64,000 nucleotides of DNA, taken from positions 205,961 to 269,960 of the forward strand of contig NZ_JASMRU010000005.1 in NCBI RefSeq assembly GCF_030462585.1, in the 5' to 3' direction. Source of the stretch: Pseudomonas sp. CAN1. Its GTDB lineage: Bacteria; Pseudomonadota; Gammaproteobacteria; Pseudomonadales; Pseudomonadaceae. The notes below the pieces were generated by a model. It was not told the origin of the DNA. It worked only from the letters and a program-made list of their open reading frames with translations, and searched no databases. Numbering within the stretch: position 1 is the stretch's first letter; every line of letters begins with the position of its first letter. Of the stretch, positions 60,653 through 64,000 are shown one piece after another. The position numbers and the translations under genes were made by a program.

Positions 60653-61792
60653 ATGCCAACAGTCTTCCCCGAAGATTCCGTCGGTCTGGTCTCCCCCCAG
60701 ACGCTGCAGTTCAACGAACCGCTGCCCCTGGCCTGCGGCAAGACGCTGCCCGAATACCAGCTGGTGATCGAGACCTACGGCGAGCTGAACGCCACGGCGA
60801 GCAACGCCGTGCTGATCTGCCACGCCCTCTCCGGCCATCACCACGCCGCCGGCTACCACAGCGAAGATGAACGCAAGCCGGGTTGGTGGGACAGCTGCAT
60901 CGGTCCGGGCAAGCCCATCGATACCCGCAAGTTCTTCGTCGTCGCGCTGAACAACCTGGGCGGCTGCAACGGCTCCACCGGCCCGACCAGCCTCAACCCC
61001 GCCACCGGCAAGACCTATGGCGCGGACTTCCCGGTGGTCACCGTGGAAGACTGGGTCAATAGCCAGGCGCGCCTGGCCGATCGCCTCGGCATCCATAGCT
61101 GGGCCGCCATCGTCGGCGGCAGCCTGGGCGGCATGCAGGCGCTGCAGTGGACCATCAGCTACCCAGAGCGCGTGCGCCATTGCCTGTGCATCGCCAGCGC
61201 ACCGAAGCTGTCGGCGCAGAACATCGCCTTCAACGAAGTCGCCCGCCAGGCCATCCTCTCGGACCCGGAGTTCTACGGCGGCCACTTCCAGGACCACGAC
61301 GTGATCCCCAAGCGCGGCCTGCGCCTGGCGCGGATGGTCGGGCACATCACCTACCTCTCCGATGACGCCATGGGCGCCAAGTTCGGCCGCGACATGAAGT
61401 CGGAGAAGCTCAACTACGACCTGCACAGCGTCGAGTTCCAGGTGGAAAGCTACCTGCGCTACCAGGGCGAGGAGTTCTCCACCCGCTTCGACGCCAACAC
61501 CTACCTGCTGATGACCAAGGCGCTGGACTACTTCGACCCGGCCGCCGCCCATGGCGACGACCTGGCGCGGACCCTGGCCGACGTGAAGGCGGACTTCTGC
61601 CTGATGTCCTTCACCACCGACTGGCGCTTCTCCCCGGCCCGTTCGCGGGAGATCGTCGACGCGCTGCTGGCGGCGAAAAAGAACGTCAGCTACCTGGAGA
61701 TCGACGCACCGCAAGGCCACGACGCCTTCCTGATGCCGATCCCGCGCTACCTGCAAGCCTTCAGCGGTTACATGCACCGCATCAGCGTATAA
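60653..61792 (+). CDS. metX: MetX, homoserine O-acyltransferase (succinyltransferase in Pseudomonas)
   Basis: Alpha/beta-hydrolase-fold acyltransferase of methionine synthesis, 379 residues as in PAO1. Motifs: oxyanion region [15 protein letters not shown] (about 51), nucleophile Ser in [15 protein letters not shown] (about 160), catalytic Asp in [11 protein letters not shown] (about 320) and His in [13 protein letters not shown] (about 353). Pseudomonas MetX enzymes have been shown to use succinyl-CoA despite their MetX-type sequence; this is inferred here. metW starts 8 bp after the stop. Confidence 0.95.
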   Translation: MPTVFPEDSVGLVSPQTLQFNEPLPLACGKTLPEYQLVIETYGELNATASNAVLICHALSGHHHAAGYHSEDERKPGWWDSCIGPGKPIDTRKFFVVALNNLGGCNGSTGPTSLNPATGKTYGADFPVVTVEDWVNSQARLADRLGIHSWAAIVGGSLGGMQALQWTISYPERVRHCLCIASAPKLSAQNIAFNEVARQAILSDPEFYGGHFQDHDVIPKRGLRLARMVGHITYLSDDAMGAKFGRDMKSEKLNYDLHSVEFQVESYLRYQGEEFSTRFDANTYLLMTKALDYFDPAAAHGDDLARTLADVKADFCLMSFTTDWRFSPARSREIVDALLAAKKNVSYLEIDAPQGHDAFLMPIPRYLQAFSGYMHRISV

Positions 61793-61800
61793 GGACCACC

Positions 61801-62421
61801 ATGCGCGCCGACCTGGAAATCATCCAAGACTGGATCCCCGCCGGCAGCCGCGTGCTCGACCTGGGCTGCGGCGACGGCGAATTGCTCGCCTGGCTGCGCG
61901 ACCACAAGCAGGTCGGCGGCTACGGCCTGGAGATCGACCCCGACAAGATCGCCAAGTGCGTCGAAAGCGGGGTCAACGTCATCGAACAGGACCTGGACAA
62001 GGGCCTGGGCAACTTCGCCAGCAACAGCTTCGACGTGGTGGTGATGACCCAGTCGCTGCAGGCCCTGCGCTACCCGGACAAGGTGCTGGCGGAGATGCTG
62101 CGCGTGGGCAAGACCTGCATCATCACCTTCCCCAACTTCGGTCACTGGCGCTGCCGCTGGTACCTCGCGCGCAATGGCCGCATGCCGGTGTCGGAATTCC
62201 TTCCTTACACTTGGTACAACACGCCGAACATCCACTTCTGTACCTTCCGCGACTTCGAGGCGCTCTGCCACGAACAGCACGCGAAGGTGCTCGACCGCCT
62301 GGCGGTGGACCACGAGCACCAGCACGGCTGGGCCTCGCGAATCTGGCCTAATCTGTTGGGTGAGATCGGCATCTACAGGGTCAGCGGTGCCGGCGTGCAG
62401 GATCACCGCATCGCCGTCTAA
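61801..62421 (+). CDS. metW: MetW, methionine biosynthesis methyltransferase-like protein
   Basis: SAM-methyltransferase fold of 206 residues; partner of MetX, required for or stimulating its activity in proteobacteria. Motif I is [17 protein letters not shown] (about 18-34), with [19 protein letters not shown] and a C-terminal MetW-specific part ([38 protein letters not shown]). Tightly linked to metX. Confidence 0.95.
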   Translation: MRADLEIIQDWIPAGSRVLDLGCGDGELLAWLRDHKQVGGYGLEIDPDKIAKCVESGVNVIEQDLDKGLGNFASNSFDVVVMTQSLQALRYPDKVLAEMLRVGKTCIITFPNFGHWRCRWYLARNGRMPVSEFLPYTWYNTPNIHFCTFRDFEALCHEQHAKVLDRLAVDHEHQHGWASRIWPNLLGEIGIYRVSGAGVQDHRIAV

Positions 62422-62442
62422 CTCGCGCCCGGGAGAAACATC

Positions 62443-62865
62443 ATGCGCCGCCTGCTTACCTTCTTCGCCTGCCTGGTCCTCGCCCTGCCCGCCTTCGCCG
62501 AACAGGTGAAGCGCCTGGGCGACCTGCAGGTGCACTACAGCGTGTTCAACTCCAGCTTCCTCCAGCCCAATGTCGCGCAAGCGGTGGGCGTGGTGCGCAG
62601 CAAGGCCCAGGGCGTGATCAACATCGTGCCGCTGGACGCCAGCGGCAAGCCGGCCAATGTCACCGTCGCCGGCTCCGCGAAGAACCTGATGGGGCAGAAC
62701 ATCCCTCTGACCTTCAAGCGCGTGGTCGAGGAAGGCGCCGTCTACAACCTGGCGCAGTTCCCCATCGAAGGCCGCGAAACCCTGACCTTCTCCATCCAGG
62801 TCCAGTCCGGAAACGAAGCCGCGCAAAGCTTCGATTTCATGCAGGAAATCTTCCCAGACCCATGA
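62443..62865 (+). CDS. DUF4426 secreted protein
   Basis: A 140-residue exported protein with a clear signal peptide ([19 protein letters not shown], cut after about 19). The mature part is a predicted beta-sandwich with [20 protein letters not shown] and [11 protein letters not shown] at the end, the DUF4426 family found between metW and rdgB (PA0388). Function unknown. GGAG-type ribosome site (GGGAGAAAC). The stop overlaps the rdgB start by 4 bp. Confidence 0.9.
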   Translation: MRRLLTFFACLVLALPAFAEQVKRLGDLQVHYSVFNSSFLQPNVAQAVGVVRSKAQGVINIVPLDASGKPANVTVAGSAKNLMGQNIPLTFKRVVEEGAVYNLAQFPIEGRETLTFSIQVQSGNEAAQSFDFMQEIFPDP

Positions 62866-63455
62866 TCAAGCTCGAACAACTGGTGCTGGCCAGTCACAAC
62901 GCCGGCAAGCTCAAGGAACTCCAGGCCATGCTCGGCGCCCACGTGAAGGTGCGCTCCATCGGCGAGTTCAGCGACGTGGAACCGGAAGAGACCGGCCTGT
63001 CGTTCGTCGAGAACGCCATCCTCAAGGCCCGCAACGCCGCGCGCATCTCCGGCCTGCCGGCGCTGGCCGACGACTCGGGCCTGGCGGTGGACTTCCTCGG
63101 CGGCGCGCCGGGCATCTATTCCGCGCGCTACGCCGACGGCAAGGGCGACGCGGCGAACAACGCCAAGTTGCTGGACGCGATGAAAGACGTACCGGACGAG
63201 CAACGCGGCGCCCAGTTCGTCAGCGTGCTGGCCCTGGTCCGCCACGCCGACGACCCGCTGCCGATCCTCTGCGAAGGCCTCTGGCACGGCAGCATCCTGC
63301 GCGAAGCCCGCGGCGAACACGGTTTCGGCTACGACCCGCTGTTCTGGGTGCCGGAAGCCGAATGCTCCAGCGCCGAACTGGCGCCCGAGCAGAAGAACCA
63401 GATCAGCCACCGCGCCCGCGCGATGGCCCTGCTGAAGCAGCGGCTGGGACTATGA
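62862..63455 (+). CDS. rdgB: RdgB, dITP/XTP pyrophosphatase
   Basis: House-cleaning Ham1-family nucleotidase of 197 residues that removes deaminated purine nucleotides. Motifs: [18 protein letters not shown] (about 8), [20 protein letters not shown] with [20 protein letters not shown] (about 68-87), and [15 protein letters not shown] (about 146). The ATG overlaps the upstream stop (ATGA) and its own stop overlaps the hemW start in the same way. Confidence 0.97.
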   Translation: MIKLEQLVLASHNAGKLKELQAMLGAHVKVRSIGEFSDVEPEETGLSFVENAILKARNAARISGLPALADDSGLAVDFLGGAPGIYSARYADGKGDAANNAKLLDAMKDVPDEQRGAQFVSVLALVRHADDPLPILCEGLWHGSILREARGEHGFGYDPLFWVPEAECSSAELAPEQKNQISHRARAMALLKQRLGL

Positions 63456-64000
63456 CCAAGGCTTCAGGCGACAGGCTTCAGGCCCCAGGCAAAAGCCCCC
63501 ACCTGCAGCCTACGGCCTGCAGCCTGCAGCTTCCGCCGCTCTCGGCGTACGTGCACATCCCCTGGTGCGTGCGCAAATGCCCCTATTGCGACTTCAACTC
63601 CCATGCCGCCGGCCCGGAGCTGCCCGAGGACGCCTACGTCGAGGCGCTGCTGGCCGATCTGGCGACGGATCGCGGCTACGTGTACGGCCGCAAGCTGACC
63701 TCGATCTTCTTCGGCGGCGGCACGCCCAGCCTGTTCTCCGCCAAGGCGCTGGGCCGCATCCTCGAGGGCCTGGAGCAGCAAGTCGGCTTCGAAAGCGACA
63801 TCGAGATCACCCTGGAAGCCAACCCCGGCACCTTCGAGCAGGCCAAGTTCGCCGACTACCGGGCGCTGGGCATCAACCGGCTGTCCATCGGCATCCAGAG
63901 CTTCCAGGCCGAGAAGCTCAAGGCCCTGGGCCGCATCCACGACGGTGACGAAGCGGTACGCGCCGCCGAGATGGCGCGCCGCGCCGGCTTCGACAACTTC
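63452..64000 (+). CDS. hemW: HemW, radical SAM haem chaperone (5' part), with a repeat-derived N-terminus
   Basis: The gene runs off the window after 183 codons. From about residue 31 it is a normal HemW/HemN-like protein: [20 protein letters not shown] with the CxxxCxxC cluster motif (Cys40, Cys44, Cys47), [33 protein letters not shown] and [12 protein letters not shown]. It keeps the CxxxCxxC motif without the fourth Cys of true HemN oxidase (CDFN here), pointing to HemW. The start ATG overlaps the rdgB stop (ATGA). The first 30 or so codons lie in a CAGGCTTCAGGC/CCTGCAGCC repeat and encode an odd peptide ([17 protein letters not shown]). No ATG or GTG lies between the repeat and the conserved part; the first one after it is the GTG at the VHIPW valine. 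Confidence 0.9.
   Translation, partial: MTKASGDRLQAPGKSPHLQPTACSLQLPPLSAYVHIPWCVRKCPYCDFNSHAAGPELPEDAYVEALLADLATDRGYVYGRKLTSIFFGGGTPSLFSAKALGRILEGLEQQVGFESDIEITLEANPGTFEQAKFADYRALGINRLSIGIQSFQAEKLKALGRIHDGDEAVRAAEMARRAGFDNF
63461..63531. repeat. CAGGCTTCAGGC-family repeat inside the 5' end of hemW
   Basis: GGCTTCAGGCGACAGGCTTC from 63460 contains two tandem GGCTTCAGG words; CCTGCAGCCTACGGCCTGCA follows from about 63502, with further GCCTGCAGC words to 63531. The two halves are roughly inverted (CAGGC-type against GCCTG-type). The same family fills the bioA-rsmE gap at 25211-25286. Confidence 0.75.

Noticed and set aside
63565-63948. Arg/Leu-rich open frame inside the end of the window
   Set aside because: It is in a different frame from hemW, whose CxxxCxxC and GGGTPS motifs show the correct frame.
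1-64000. tRNA, rRNA or other structured RNA genes
   Set aside because: I looked in the intergenic gaps for tRNA-like T-loop and acceptor patterns and saw none; almost all gaps are short or filled with repeats. A covariance-model scan would settle this.

Overview
The window is Pseudomonas chromosome, GC-rich throughout, most likely from the P. aeruginosa group (a relative such as P. nitroreducens, P. citronellolis or P. knackmussii rather than P. aeruginosa itself). Nearly every protein can be matched to a P. aeruginosa PAO1 homologue from memory, and gene order follows two PAO1 blocks: the PA5059-PA5073 block (about 1-13960) and the PA0427-PA0386 block, in reversed order (about 14266-64000). 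The join between them, at 13960-14265, is a rearrangement relative to PAO1 and is filled with palindromic repeats. No tRNA, rRNA, CRISPR array, phage or insertion sequence was seen.

Layout. 1-2251: end of phaD, then phaF and phaI (polyhydroxyalkanoate granule proteins) and a small PHA-associated protein. 2402-5411: ubiE-ubiJ-ubiB (ubiquinone). 5495-8550: hisI-hisE, tatABC and a divergent RsmE paralogue. 8736-13430: two tandem chemoreceptors of the McpK/HBM type, each with a sigma-28-like promoter, separated by a dense repeat field (13 copies of a heptamer, a REP pair, three 70-bp repeats). 13531-13959: a UPF0158 protein. 14266-20737: mexA-mexB-oprM multidrug efflux operon with the divergent repressor gene mexR, with two MexR operators and a NalD/TtgR-type site visible. 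20789-26012: YceI protein, cytochrome b561, amine oxidase, bioA, rsmE.

26136-42153 is the complete Pil-Chp chemosensory cluster (pilG-H-I-J-K, chpA-B-C-D-E), which controls type IV pili and cAMP signalling; chpA is unusually long (2824 codons). 42435-45424: gshB, tonB3 (linked to twitching in PAO1), algH, ruvX. 45583-48413: pyrR-pyrB-pyrC', where PyrC' lacks the dihydroorotase metal ligands. 48476-48847: an orphan gene of lower GC. 49041-51580: cystathionine gamma-lyase and cystathionine beta-synthase (reverse transsulfuration). 51810-54577: a TM2 protein, then pilU and pilT (pilus retraction ATPases). 54651-58456: yggS, proC, an unknown secreted protein, yggT, yggU. 58576-60543: a dynamin-like GTPase. 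60653-64000: metX-metW, a DUF4426 protein, rdgB and the start of hemW.

Much of the content is core housekeeping. The main themes are surface motility and its control (Pil-Chp, PilT/U, TonB3) and drug efflux. The parts I would look at again are the expanded, Trp/acid-repeat linker of ChpA, the repeat-derived N-terminus of HemW, the paired sigma-28-like promoters of the chemoreceptors, the hairpin over the UPF0158 start, and the three genes that look inserted relative to PAO1 (orphan 48476, secreted 56209, dynamin 58576). None of these is strong evidence for a wholly new system.
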